A stretch of DNA of 64,000 bases from Rhipidocladum racemiflorum. Taxonomy: Eukaryota; Streptophyta; Magnoliopsida; Poales; Poaceae. Where the stretch lies: assembly GCA_036346355.1 (NCBI GenBank), contig CM070580.1, forward strand, positions 63,318,854-63,382,853, given 5' to 3'. The notes under the pieces were generated by a model. It searched no databases. It was not told the origin of the DNA and worked only from the letters and a program-made list of their open reading frames with translations. Shown piece by piece: positions 20,479 through 33,391 of this stretch. Each line of letters opens with the position of its first letter. Position 1 is the first letter of the stretch. The position numbers and the translations under genes were made by a program.

Positions 20479-20765
20479 AAAACTGCCAGAATATTGAATA
20501 TAAACATTTATATCACTGCCGGATTTGGTGTGAGCCGGCAGTGATATGTATATGTCACTACCGGATTTGGTCTTTAACTGGCAGATATATCTATTATCAC
20601 TGCCGGTTTACTTTTTAACCGGCAGAGATATCTATTATTACTGCCGGTTCCTGAGCCGGGAGTGATAATTTCGAGTATCATTGCCGACCAATCACTGCCG
20701 GCTCCCATAACCGGCAGTGATGGCGTTTTGGACTCGGCAGTGATGTACTTTCTGTAGTAGTGGAG

Positions 20766-21932
20766 AGGTAGGAACAGAGTCACTACCTGCAAAAGAGTCT
20801 AAAGGTAAGGGCTAGTCTCCCTGAGGTGCAGAGATAGAAACGGGAGGCACCTCAGGTGCAGAGAGGACTGAATCAGGTAGAGTACCATCATCTCCATCAT
20901 CCACATCCTCTAAAAAGATGGTTTTGGCGAGAGGAGAAGAAACTGATATAGCTGGTCCAGTTCAAGGACTAGCCTCATCAAATATCACCTCACAGGTCTC
21001 TATAATCCCACTCGCCTCACAACTCAAGCCCTATAGCTATGAGAAGAAGTTGAGTAACCTAGAAAGACACCATCAGGAGATCATGACTCGACCTTATCTA
21101 GGCTTCCAGACTTTAAAAGGAAGCACTTGCATCCAAAAACATGAAACTGAGCAACACTTGGCTTGCGCCCATATCTCAACGTGTATGAAGTGCGGTGCAA
21201 GTGTGCTCTTAAGAAAACTCGATTGGACACATGGCAAGAAGTAGCTATAGCCTCAACACAAAATGTCCTAGAAGTATTGTACTCATCTAACATCGTCCTG
21301 GCCATCTTGATAGAGGTCTTGTTCTCCCTCTCCACTACGCCATTCTGCTGAGGAACGTATGGAGAAGAGAACTAATGCTTAATATCTGACTCCTCATAGA
21401 AGCTCTCAAAGTAGTTCTTGAACTCCGTGCCATTATCACTATATATAGCTCGTAAAGCACCTGAGAGCTCAATAGACAACCTACGGACCAAACCCCTGAA
21501 ATGAGTAATAGACCGTCCTTCGAGGCCATGAAAAACATTAAGAATATCTCAAAAATCATCAATAATGATAAGAATGTACCACTTCCCACCCACTTATTGC
21601 GTTATAACTAGACCAACCGTGTCCATGTAAAAGCTGTCCTAGCGAATCAGTCATCACAATAGTAACTAGGGGATGAGAAGCAACGACCATCTTGCCATGC
21701 CAGCAAGGAGAACAAACCAAGTCTTTGACCATTTTTAGTTTGAGCAAACCACAAATGAGATCATAGCTGCTAACTCTGGTCAAATGATCAAATACAATAT
21801 GACCAAGTCTCCTTGCTATAAAGAGAAATCACAGGACTCATAAGCGACTAGGCAACAAAGAGAATCACCACAATAATAAACGAAATCAGCATGAAAGACT
21901 CTCCCAAAACTAGAAATCCCGCAAACCAACCC
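20766..21932 (-). mobile_element. Copia element 1 (decayed): integrase part
   Basis: Minus-strand matches to a Copia integrase: FSSPYVPQQNGVVERENKT, MARTMLDEY, FHVFGCKCFLLKSGSLDK, and upstream a GAG-pre-integrase-like LVCSPCWHGKMVVASHP. Frames change repeatedly and stops are frequent. The left border is the small CACTA element; the right border is the LTR element at 21933. Confidence 0.82.
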
Positions 21933-24900
21933 TGTAACACCCCGACACCCCACGTGCCCTGAATGTTACACCCTCAACCAAAAACACAGCGGAAGATACT
22001 AGCAACCAACAGCAAGGCCACTTAACAACTAGAAGACTGCCGAATTTACTAAAATTTTTTTGGCAACATCTCCCCCTATAACTCGGACATTCACTCAGCA
22101 GACGAAAGACCAGATTAAAACAATAACAATAACATTAACAGGTCATGGTATCCATTAACCATCATGACCGACTAAGCACAAACAAAAGGGTCATGGTATC
22201 AATTAACCATCATGATCCACTAAGCATACTAACATGGGAGAGCAATAATATTCAAACGAAATCCATAGAGCAATTAAAAAGGAACTGCAAGCATCCACCT
22301 TACAACCCAAGGACGTAAATCAACAAACCACCAAATACTTACTAGCTACCTATTCAAAATAAATCCAAGTTCTTTTAACTTAGCACCACTTCTAAAAACA
22401 TATTATGACCAATCTAAACTACATGAAAACATTGTGTGTGAGTGCGTGCTAGCCCGTCTCCCGAAATGCCGCTCTGGAGGTACCTAAAATAATACAACAA
22501 AGCACAAGCGTGAGTTCATCACTCAGCAAAGTGTATTGCAACAGAAAACAAGATGTAAACATGTTACATACATACATAAACATTCATGACTTTAAACATG
22601 CGAGGAATAGATCTCATTCATTCTTTATTCACAATCACACTTATGTAATGCATCATGCGTGTTCACAAATGCACCTTTTTCTTAGCACATACCGGTATTG
22701 CAGACTCGCTCCCATTCACATCTGTGGATGGGACTACGAGGTAGGACTTTTGTGCTCACTATGTGTGAGCACAGAGGCCCGCATCAGCATGGGTTACCTC
22801 TTCCATCATGAATGCACAAATGCAATAGTCATGAATAAAATGCAAATTACATTCGTTTCTAACATTTGCATAACCACATCCATAAACATAAACATCAACC
22901 ATTTCTCACCTTCCTTAGGCTATCATTCATGCCCACTTAATCAATTTCAAGGTTAAGAGTATGGTAACACAATACATCTTTCCTACCATGCGAGTAAATC
23001 ATAACAAAAGAGCAATCGTTGCGCTACCAAACAAGTCACATCACAATACACTTGCTTTTAACCTCTCGAAACGATGTGGTAAGAAATTGACGCCACTCCT
23101 AGGGTCACACCACCTGCAAATAGATGCATTTCACTCAACAACATACCAACAAAACAAACACAAGACTTATAACTACATCGGCTTCGTGACCCACTCCTAA
23201 ATCCCGAAAAAACAGTAATCTGCCCAAACGGGACAGTAGCCTGCTAACGATCATAACTTGAGTTCTACAACTCCAAATTGAGTAAACAAATACATTTTCT
23301 CAATCTACATGAAATTTATCATCTTTTTCTAAGTATTCAAAAATTCTAATTCGGCCTCTAGGTTGCTCTAATCTGCAGATGAACACAGACGCTACCATTC
23401 GCGACATCGATTGTACAGTGCTCGGTAAAAAGGGCATAAATTTTAAACGGCTGAACAAAACTTAGTAATTTTGGTCTTCATTGAAATATAATTTCATTAT
23501 CTACAACTTTCGCAACAGCCGGTCCCCCAGAAAATGAATCTAAAATTCTCAAAGTCGCGATATAACAAAGGGGGTCAATCTGACCCAACGCACAGAAAAC
23601 AGCACGAGTCTCAAAACCTCTAATCAACGATTTTCCCCAACTATACAACCATCAAACCTCTCCTAATCACTCCTAATAATAGCCTAGCAATCCCCAAGGA
23701 ATCCTAGATCAACCACAAACAAAGAAAAACAGTACCTACTCGATGGAAGAAGAGATCGGCGACGCAACACCTCGCCGGCTCCGTCCAACGCGATCCACAC
23801 CAGCCGTGATCTTCGGGCACTCCAATGCAATGACACAAGGGATTCTTGACGGGGGGAAGCCTAGTAGGACAGGGAAAGTCTTGGGAGGGGGGATGAGGGG
23901 GAGGGGGAGGGGGAGGGATGAGGGGGAAGGGAAGGGGCATGAGGAAGGGGAAGGGGCGTGAGGGAGGGTGGAGGCGTGGGAGAGGGAGGGTGCTGGTGGT
24001 GGCGACTGGGAGGAGGAAGGGGGGCGCATGGAGGGGGGAAGGGGAAGTGGGCTAGGGTTAGGGGAGTTCCCTCCCCCCAAAAAGCCCCAAAACCATCCCA
24101 CCTAAAGCCCGAAAACACCCCCAGGAGGCCCAAAACAACACCCATGACCCAAAAATTGGTCCAAAATAGGCCCACACCAACCCAAACCTCCCACTGGATC
24201 CCCTTAACCTAGAAAACGAATTGCGATATTATATTCTTCCCCCCTTAACAGAATTCGACCCCGAATTCTCCACATGCCACTACTTGACAACGCAAGCGAT
24301 AAAGAAATAACAACACTTCACAAACCGGAGGAGAACAATTCTAGAAACTTTTCACGCATGTGAGATTCCAATTCCCAGATCGTCTCTTACTTCGATAAAG
24401 AGAACAAGAACCTAATAAACTTTAATGTACTAAGTTTCAATACCCTCTAGGGCTACCCCAAAAACCGCACTGGGTAGGTTTCAAGGGCAAGGTGCTTAGG
24501 CTCAAGGAACAAAGGGTCTTAATTATCTAGCGTTTGAAATCCTGCAAGAACTTCAACAAGGAAACACAATTGTGACATTATAGAATGTGACTTTATAGAT
24601 GTGGCATTACGGTATGGCTTTATATTGTGTTTTGGGCCGTTTTCGGGTGTTTGGGCCTTTCTGGGGAAGTTTGGGCCTTGGGGGAAATAGTCTGGGCCTT
24701 GGGGGATCTATTTTGGGCCAAAGGTGGAGCATCCTTGGTCCATGTGGAGGTGAAAGTGGGCAGCAACCCTACGGCCCAAGGGCGCCCAACCCTAGTGTGC
24801 CCCCCAAGCCTCCCCTCCCACCTAGCCGCCACTTCCCTCCTCTCCACCCCTTGCACCTCCACCTCTCCACCTCCCCTAGCCGGCCCTAGCAGAGATCCAT

Positions 24901-26753
24901 CCCATCCCTTGCTGCCACACCCTTCCACTCTGTTGATCTCTCCGGGGGGAAGCTCCACAACCGAGAGGATCCGGCGAATTCGGCGTGCGAAAGGAGATCG
25001 GGGGCCGGGAGGAGAAGATTTCATCGTTCTAGCGGTTCTTCAAGGGAGGTAAGCGTTTGTAGATTCTTTTGTAGGGTTGAGATGCTGGTTATAAGGGAGA
25101 TTCCATGCCTAAGATCCATGAGTAGGTGCTGTTCCTAGTTGGGATTAGGGTAATTGCGATTTTGTCCCACGTTCTGTTTTCGGGCAGATTTGCACCTCGA
25201 CATAGGGCTTGCATTTTGGCAATTTTAGAGGCATTTACTAATCGGCCAGCTGTTACAGAAGTTGTAGATAAGTTAATTATATTTCAATGGACACAAAGAA
25301 CGAGAAATTCCGTTCAGCCGTTTAGAAGTTATGGCTGTTTTACCGAACGCTGGCAAATCTGTGACGAGATTGGGACAGATCGTGTTCAATTGTAGATTAG
25401 ACAACGTTAGAAGCCGAATCAGTCTTCGCCAATACTTAGGAAAAGATGGGAAATTTCCTAAGCTTCGATACAATGTACTCTTTTACTTGATTTGGAGTTT
25501 TAGAACTCAATTTATGCTAGTTGGAAGCCCGCTGTCCCGACGGGACAGATTCTCTGTTTTCGCGTTTTTTGAGTGGGTTGCGAGGTCGGTGTAGAAGATC
25601 GTTCTTGTTCTGTCTTTGGGGGCTTGTTTTGAGTGTAATTTACCTTTGTGCAGGTGGTGTGACCCTGGGAGTGCCCTCAACCTCTCGCCACTCTGTCGCT
25701 CACGGTTGAAGGCAAGTGTATTGTAGCGGTTGTGGCTTAGGGTGCCATAGTGTTTGAGATTGAGATAGTCTATTTTTGTTTATGATATGATGCCATGATT
25801 GATTCTTGCAAGTGACATGATGAAAATGATTTATTATAAGGCTATGCAATGATTAGTTTGAGTTTATGTGTAAGTTATTTATGTTTATGGCATATTTGCA
25901 TACATGGCATGAGGACTGGCCAGGTCGGTGAGAAATTCATAACTAGTCCGGTGAGGTCGGTGAGAAAGTTATGACTAATCCGGAGCGCCATTGAGAAAGA
26001 CCTACCTCGTGATTCCATCTACAGTTGTGAATGGAAGCGAGGAGTAGGCACCTTCCACGGGATGGAAGGAAAAAGGGGGTGCACACCGATGGGTGTGCAC
26101 TCGGCAATACCGGTATGTGCTAAGCAAAGAGACATGTGCATTGCATTGCATGAATGGAATGTTAATGAGATGCTTATGATATTCTATGAGATGTTTATGA
26201 AGATGATTATTAGATGTTTATGATGATGTTGTATGAAAGGTTAACGAAAATGTTATGAGTGTTATTATTGTCTACTCCATTGCAATACACTTTGCTGAGT
26301 GATGAACTCACACTTGTTATTTGATGTTTCTTTTAGGTACCTCGAGATCGGCATATGGGAAAGGGAACTAGCGACATGTCTTCACTTAGTTGCACTCAAT
26401 TAGACAACTATACACTTCCATTCATAGTTGTGATGTTTATCCTGGTTTATGCTATATTGTGCTTGGTTCTCCTATTCCCTTCATATTTGGTTCATGAAAC
26501 GTTTGAGTTAAGATTCGGAGCTTGAAATTGCTTTAACTTCTGTTATCCATGATTTAGATGTCACTTGTTGTGCTATTATGTTATATTATTATTGTGTTGT
26601 TTCAAAACATGGAAAAAAACAAAGGAGATGCTGCCGAAATTTCATTTAACCTATTAGTGCCCTTGTTGTAATTTGCCTTTAATTAGGCTATTTAATTGTT
26701 GCTTCGACTATGTTTGGTGACATTCTGGGTACACTAGGTGCCGGGGTGTTACA
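21933..26753 (+). repeat. left LTR, itself a long inverted repeat
   Basis: The left half (21933 to ~24595) is the inverted counterpart of the right half (~24595 to 26753). Anchors: GTGAGTTCATCACTCAGC at ~22512 pairs with GCTGAGTGATGAACTCAC at ~26293; AGCACATACCGGTATTGC at ~22684 pairs with GCAATACCGGTATGTGCT at ~26103; AGGGTCACACCACCTGCA at ~23100 pairs with TGCAGGTGGTGTGACCCT at ~25652. Arms differ by many substitutions and short indels. Both halves contain a GC-rich stretch (23860-24070, 24770-25050). Confidence 0.75.
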
Positions 26754-26755
26754 GT

Positions 26756-26767
26756 TGGTATCAGAGC
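26756..26767 (+). other. primer binding site (tRNA-iMet type)
   Basis: TGGTATCAGAGC begins two bases after the LTR end GTGTTACA, as expected where minus-strand DNA synthesis of an LTR retroelement starts. Confidence 0.85.
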
Positions 26768-29185
26768 GGGCTTTAGGTCCGTGGAATATGTATTTTGTGT
26801 CATACCATAGGTTCAACTAAAATGTGATGTGGGATAACCTAAAAACATGGCTTATGTTATACTTAAAATTTTGACATAGGATAGCAACATTTAATCTTGT
26901 GTAAGTGGAATAATTAATTTAAAATTTAACACACTTGGATGCACAGTAGGAAAGGGTATGGGTACCGTTGCTTTACGCTTAAATGGTGTATTTTAAGCTT
27001 TGATGTTGAATGCTACATCTGATAATGTATGTTGCTATGCTTATGAAAGAATTGATTGTGATGTTATATTTGAGATTAAGTGAGTTGTGGTGCCGAAGGG
27101 TTTTGGCCACCTTCTTCTGTTGTGGTGTGGCCATGGTAGAGGCCATGGTGGTTGGGTAAAGCCACAACCGGAAGTTTGGAGTCCCTCCTAGGTCTGAGAT
27201 GTTGCCTTCTTGCGATAAAGTCTAGAGAGTGGTTGGAAGTTGTAGTTTATTTTGGCTTCATTGGTTGGAGTCAAATAGCAGGGTTTAGAGATGAATCGTT
27301 CGGATTTCTCTTATCGTTATTGCAACCGGTCTGGTTGTTTCTTGGGTTTTTGGTTGGTTGGAAACCAAGGAAAAGTGTTTGGTATTGAGTATTTGCTCAT
27401 TGTTCTTTCGGCGGTTTTTGGTTCTGCCATCTTTGGCTGAAGACAAAGAAGAAGAGCTTAGTGTTGCACATCTTTTGGTTGCCATTTTGGCTTTGACGCC
27501 AATTTTTGGTGGGTTGCTTTACAGAGGAAGTTAAGCATGAAAAGTTATGGAGAAACTTATCGATTGTTGGTTGCCTTATGGAGAAGGCTATCGATTTATT
27601 CTTGTGTTGTCATTCTCCGAGTTTAAAAGAAGTTATTGAAGTCTTGATGTAAAACCTAAGTCGTGTGGATTTTCGTGTCAAGGCTTTATCTTAAAGGATG
27701 TGGTTGATCAGTTGGTTTTCCCCCTTGCATCCATCTTCCTTCGGGGATGTTGTAGATCTTGAGATTTCTTGAAGAGTTTTGGCTACCAGAGTTGGGATTT
27801 TGAGAGTTGAGCTTTCTTGTATTTCTGTTTGGGTTTCGTTTTTCTTTCTTGCCTGGAAAGAAGAAACTGATTTTCGGTGTTCGTTCTTGTTCAAGAGCTG
27901 TGGTTATCTTTAAAGATTGGGGTTGCATCCTATTTATCAAGGGTACATGACCCACAAGGGTGCTCGAGACTTTTAGTCTGTGATGGGTAGTTGGAATATT
28001 GAGTTGTTAAGTGATCTAAAGTGAAAGTCGATTAGTATCTTATGCAAAGTGTGGTGAGTCTTTGAATTAATTCGAAGTTCGAGAACTGTAGTATAGATCC
28101 TGATTTTGAAGGTTTAGAATCTTCTGATCGAGGAATTGTTATAGCAAGGTGATGGTGTAAAGCACCAGAGTATGACGGTGTAACGACATGAGGATTGTTG
28201 GTTTATGTTGTTTATGGGTCAATTAAATTGTGAATCGACAAAATAACTGATCGATGTGTAATCAAAGAATAGGGATATGGAATGATCATATGAAAGGTTG
28301 AGTTTGTCCTGGTCAAATGTCTGTCTGGGATCTACATTTATAAAGAATGTCTAGTGGAGTTCGTGTTGCATGGTTAGGATTAATTATTGGTGGAATGAAC
28401 TGGGGATATGGGATATGTGACTTATGGATTGTATGAAGGGTGTTTGTTGATTATGCCAGAATAAATTTGAAGAGATGTGTTTTAAGCTTGGGATAAACAG
28501 TTGTATGAATGATGATCCATAATGGTTAGTAGACCAAAAAAAAAGAGGTTGATACACGTCTTATGTTGAGTAACTGATAAGTTAATTGTGTTGATGAAGT
28601 GAGAACATGGTTCTCCTTATTGATTTTCATAAGATAGATATGCTTTAGAGGTTGATCATAATATGACCAATAGTGGTTATGTGAATAGTAGAAAGTAATT
28701 GGACAAAGATTGGATGTTGTAACTTGTGTTCAACAGTGTTGGACTTCTCAGGATTTGACGGATAGGAAATCCTTAATGGCTGAGAGTATTACAATGCGAG
28801 AAATTGTGGGATTCGAGTCGAACCTTCTTTTAAAGGTTTACGGATTTAATTGATTGTATGATTTTCTGGGAGTGCATGCCTTTTGTTAAATCGTCCTAAT
28901 TAGTGGGCCATAGAATTGCCCTAATTTATTGGCATTTTTGTCAAGTTGCGGACTTGACTTTGATGATTGGAGAGGAGGATGAAAGAGTAGTTTTTGAAGT
29001 AATCGATTGGTGGGATCCAAAATATTGAACTTCATTGAATTTATGCCAATATTTGGTTTTGGTTAAATGTTTAGCTTATGGCCGGTATGAATATGAGATT
29101 TACACGCAAAAGTATATGAGTGGATCGCACTCTTTCGCGAGCGAACTGAATTATCTTCATTTACATATCCTGAGAATCTACTAAT
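26768..29185 (+). other. non-coding interior of the LARD-like element
   Basis: About 2.4 kb with no frame matching gag, protease, reverse transcriptase or integrase. The longest open frames are under 100 codons and have no recognised domain. Confidence 0.65.
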
Positions 29186-30792
29186 GAACTTCATTTATGC
29201 TCTCAAATAACATCATCATAGACATCTCAAATAACATCTTCATATGCATCTCATAGAACATCATAATCATTTCATAAACCACTTCATTCAAGCAATGCAA
29301 TGCAATGCACATATCTCTTTGAAGCACATACCGATATTGCCGAGTGCACACCCGTCGGCGTGCACCCCCTTTCCCCTTCCATCCCGTAGATGGAGGGTGC
29401 CTACTCTTACTGACTCGCTCCCATGCACAACCGTGGATGGGACTACGAGGTAGGTCTTTCGTGTTCACTACGTGTGAACACAGAGGCCCGCATCAGCATG
29501 GGACGCCTCTTCCATTATGAATGCACATATGACATAAACTAGTAAAGATTGGCATAAACATTTAATACAATGAATTCATGATCAATATGAAATCATGTTC
29601 ATCATGTCATAGGCAAACATCAATCATGGCAAGTTAGTATATCATGTAATCACATTGCACCTAAGCAAGTCTAGCAATTCATACAACACATAACCCATTC
29701 CAATACACTTGCCTTTAACCCTTCGGAACGGTGTGGCAAGATGATGATGCCACTCCTGGGGTCACACCACCTGCAAATACATGTTTTTCACTCAATATCA
29801 TACCACCCAAGCAAGTACAAAACTCAGAACACAACGATTCTACCCGAAACCCCGTAAATCTGAAAAACAGACCGATCTGTTGGTTAGGACAGCAGGCTTC
29901 CAACAATCATAACTTGAGTTTTAATATTCCAAATCAATTAAACGAGTACATCATCGCGAATCTTAGGAAATTTCCTAGCTTTCTCTTAGTATTGGGAAAA
30001 GCTGTTTCGGCCTCTAAAATTGACTAATCTACATATTAACATGATTTGTCCCATTCACGTCACAGTTTTGATCACGTTCGGTAAAACAGCCGTAACTTTC
30101 AAATCGCTGGGCGGAATTGGATGTTCTTGGTGTTCAATTAAAGGTATTGAAGTTATCTACAAATCCGATCTCCTTCCTCGCTGCGAATTCGCCAGATCTC
30201 CTCGTCGCGGAGCTTCCCAACGGCGAGGACAACGTAGGGGAAGCGTGTGGCAGCAAGGGGTGGGGGTGGATCTCCCCTAGGGCCGGCTAGGGGAGCTGGG
30301 AAGGTGGGGGAGGAAGGGGAGAGGGTGGAGGCACCCAAGGGGGTGGGGGCGGCTAGAGGGGTGGGAGGGGGAGGGATTGAGGCCGCTAGGGTTATGGGGG
30401 GCGCATGGGGGCTGCTATGCTGCCCCCTTCCTCTCCCACGTGGGCCAAGGCCCTCCACCTAAGGCCCGACAAGATCCCCCAAGGCCCAAGTTTCCCTGGA
30501 AAGTCCCAAACACCCAGAAACGGCCCAAAAACGCGATAAAAAGTAGTACCGTAATGTCATAATCTATAAAGTCACATTCCATAATGTCAATTTCCATAAT
30601 GTCACATCCTGTGATGTCACAATATTATTATTGTGTTGTTTCAATCCATGAAAAAAAACAAAGGAGATGCTGCCGAAATTTCGTTTAACCTATTAGTGCC
30701 CTTGCTGTAATTCGCCTTTAATTAGGCTATTTAATTGTTGCTTCGACTATGTTTGGTGACATTCTGGGTACACTAGGTGCCGGGGTGTTACA
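29186..30792. repeat. right LTR remnant
   Basis: 29186-30600 corresponds to the inverted left half of the LTR (from about 22590 to 24595), including AGGGTCACACCACC-type and ACATACCGATATTGCCG anchors. 30618-30792 corresponds to the last ~175 bp of the right half, from ATTATTATTGTGTTGTTTCA to GGTGTTACA. About 2 kb of the right arm and about 650 bp of the LTR start are missing. Confidence 0.7.
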
Positions 30793-32445
30793 ACAATACA
30801 CCCCACACAAGGACTCGGAAGATCCCGGCGAAAGGCTGGATTCTCCAAACTATACTACTAATGGAAACGATCTGACGACCCTTAGACTCATCTTTCCTTT
30901 GGCACAAAAATGTATGCCCCTGATTTTTTTTCCGATTAAACTAATATGAAGCAAATGATACCAACCTCTATCCTCAATTCAACTTCCCTCTTTGACTCAA
31001 TCACACAACTCTACTTTTCTCTCTCAACCTTTCTACCACAGTTTGTCATACTTAAAGATGACATGAATGACTCAGGAAATTTCACTCTAACACACCTCTG
31101 AACCAATTCCCAAGAATTCACCAATACCATCTATTTGAAAATCTGATGCTCCAAACTTGTACCTCAAGAAACTAAGATAAAGATTTCCACCTTTTGCATC
31201 CGATTGATCTATCAATAAATGGACCATTGCCAGTCCCCAAAGGTGATTAACCCATCATAGGGAGCACAGACTAGGGAAGAGAACCAACGAGAATCTTCAG
31301 TCATGTGGCGATAACAACCTGAGTCTACAAGCCAAACCTCTCCCTTCCTCGTCCTATGGACTTGTATTAGCGAACACGAGAGGTTGATGACTTAGTACTA
31401 GGGCAGATAAGTGTAGATCTAGGGACCTAGTACTGAATCACACGATGAACAGAAGTGCTAGTCACTAAAGTAGAAGATTGGACTATGACGACTCTCCAAG
31501 GCTCGACTCTCACCAAATTAGAAACAACTCCTATAGGACATCTAGGATCTGTTGCTAGGTTAGTACACCGATGTGCAAAGGTCGGAACATCTTAGTAATG
31601 CTGCCCAAACCTCCTACTAGAGGAAGAAAACTCAAGTTGTTGATACCTACCTCGATGGAAAAAACAAGGAATATCAAGAGGACGACGGAAAAGATTGACC
31701 ATGAACAGCTCCAAGACAAACACCAAAATAAACAGATTGAAAACAAAGTCCTAGACATTGTCCAACAGAAGGAGACTCTCTAGCCTGTCTAGGAATCGTG
31801 GGTGCCTTAGGAGCACTTAGAGTCTGGGGCTGACCCTGAATACCCCTAAGAGCACGAACACACTCATGACAAGCTATCTTGGCATGCCTGAAGCAGAAGT
31901 CACCAAATATCCATCCTTCTGACAGAAGGTGCATGCGTACTTCACCTCACTAAAGGCTAAAGCTACAAGAGAAGAAACCTTCTTATTATATATCCCATGG
32001 ACAACACCAGCTGACCGAAACACTGTGGTGCTAGTCCTAGGAGCAACCACAATCTCTCCACTCTTGGAAGCACTCACAATGGTAGGAGAATATGCTTGAA
32101 TGTGCTCCAAGTAGTCAAATCCTAGATCCTAATTGAATCTACTAATCTTGGATTGGTCTAAGATGAGATTGAGCTTCTTCTTGCCTCCAACAAACTTTGT
32201 AAGAGTGCTCATGAGGTATTCACTCTTGGAATAGAGAGGCACATGAAGAACAGGGGAACAAGATGATAAAGTGCCAGAAGAGGAAGAACGAACAGCACGT
32301 GCATATCTCTCCCTATGCATGGCTGCCTCAATCTTGAGGGTCTCACAAGAAATGCACTCAGCATTACTAATCCGAGCAATCTAGACCTCTAACTTCCTCC
32401 TAAGCTCCTCATGGATCCCATCCATGTCCCCCTCAATCTCAGCAC
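30793..32445 (-). mobile_element. Copia element 1 (decayed): gag and protease part
   Basis: Minus strand, in order from the right: coiled-coil-like gag (EELRRKLEV, ISNAECISCETLKIEAAMHR), a cysteine motif CTFCQKDGYLVT, a protease-like region near 31300-31350 (VDSGC, RHMTEDSRWFSS), then a decayed stretch to the LTR element. The wording is of the Sirevirus/Opie-like Copia type, by memory of such gag zinc motifs. Stops are common. Confidence 0.72.
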
Positions 32446-33391
32446 ATCGCAAGCAAGGTTTTTGTGACCATTTCGTCATGGTGTGCTTCATGCACTTCTA
32501 CTTGCTCTTCACTGCTATTTCCCATTCCAGAAACAAGTTCCTTTAGTTTTTCTCCGCCAATGTGTGCGCACACATTATTTTCGGCGGCTTCTTCCAATGG
32601 AAGGTTCAGATCTGGAATTGCCTTTTCCACAGGCTTCTTTCCAGTGCCAGGTCTCAACTGGCTCTCCTTCTTGCTTTGGGGCACTTTTGCTATTGACTAT
32701 GGTAAGTCCTCTTGCCCAGTTTTCCCCAGACATCTCTGGGTACTTTGGGTTTGAGAAGCCAGATTTCCTGTTCTTTTCTTTGAGGCCTCTGAACAGGATG
32801 AGGGATACCTTCTGCTTTCTTTGGTATTTCAACCCTCTCTAGTGCATTTCTTGCTGGTACATGCGACTTAACCACACTCTTCAGATCACAAAAATGATCA
32901 GGGAGTTCATTTGCTAAATTCTGCAAATCAATTATCTTTTGGACTTCTTGATTTGCTTCATTAGTGCGAGGGTCATGCGCGGGGATCCCAGTGTAATGCC
33001 ATATTATTTTTCGGTATTTTTCATCCAATGGTTGATTCTCTCCCCCTAATGACGGGAAACGGTCCTCGTCAAAAATGCAATTGGCGAATCAGGCTGTATG
33101 CAAGTCTCCAGTCATGGGTTTCAAATACCTGATTATGGATGCACTCTCATAACCAACGTATATCTCAGACTTGCGGAGAGGGCCCATTGCAGTTCGCTGT
33201 GGGGGTGGTATAGGTACATATACCAAAGAACCAAATTTTCTAAGATGGGAAATCTTCGGGATGACCCCTTACACTAGTTGCATAGGTGAATGGATGTTGT
33301 AGGCCGATGGTCTATAACTGATGAGTGCTGTCGCGTGCAGGACTGCGTGTCCCCAACAAGTGTTGGGCAAGTTACAACTCTGCAAGAGCGG

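Larger units (their letters stand above)
19672..20762. mobile_element. small non-autonomous CACTA element (1,091 bp)
   Basis: Left end CACTACTACATAACAGG; right end on the minus strand CACTACTACAGAAAG. Three-base duplications GAG lie at 19669-19671 and 20763-20765. The ends carry subterminal words TATCACTACCGGTT and AACCGGCAGTGATA. There is no transposase gene. Inside are a repeated GAGCATCCAAGTCATAG tract and a 5S rRNA-derived sequence. It is inserted in Copia element 1. Confidence 0.92.
21933..30792 (+). mobile_element. ORF-less LTR element with palindromic LTRs (LARD-like)
   Basis: Starts TGTAACACCCCGACACC (21933) and ends GGTGCCGGGGTGTTACA (30792). A 4.8-kb left LTR ends at 26753 and is followed at once by TGGTATCAGAGC, the usual initiator-tRNA(Met) primer site. 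The interior (26768-29185) has no gag or pol. The right LTR is truncated and internally deleted. Very long LTRs with a non-coding interior fit the LARD class of non-autonomous retroelements. It lies within Copia element 1. No convincing 5-bp target duplication is seen (AACCC on the left, ACAAT on the right). Confidence 0.65.

Noticed and set aside
21933..30792. A Foldback-type DNA transposon instead of an LTR element
   Set aside because: A primer site follows the left LTR end exactly and a second LTR remnant ends in the same GTGTTACA; the foldback form alone would not explain these. Not fully excluded.
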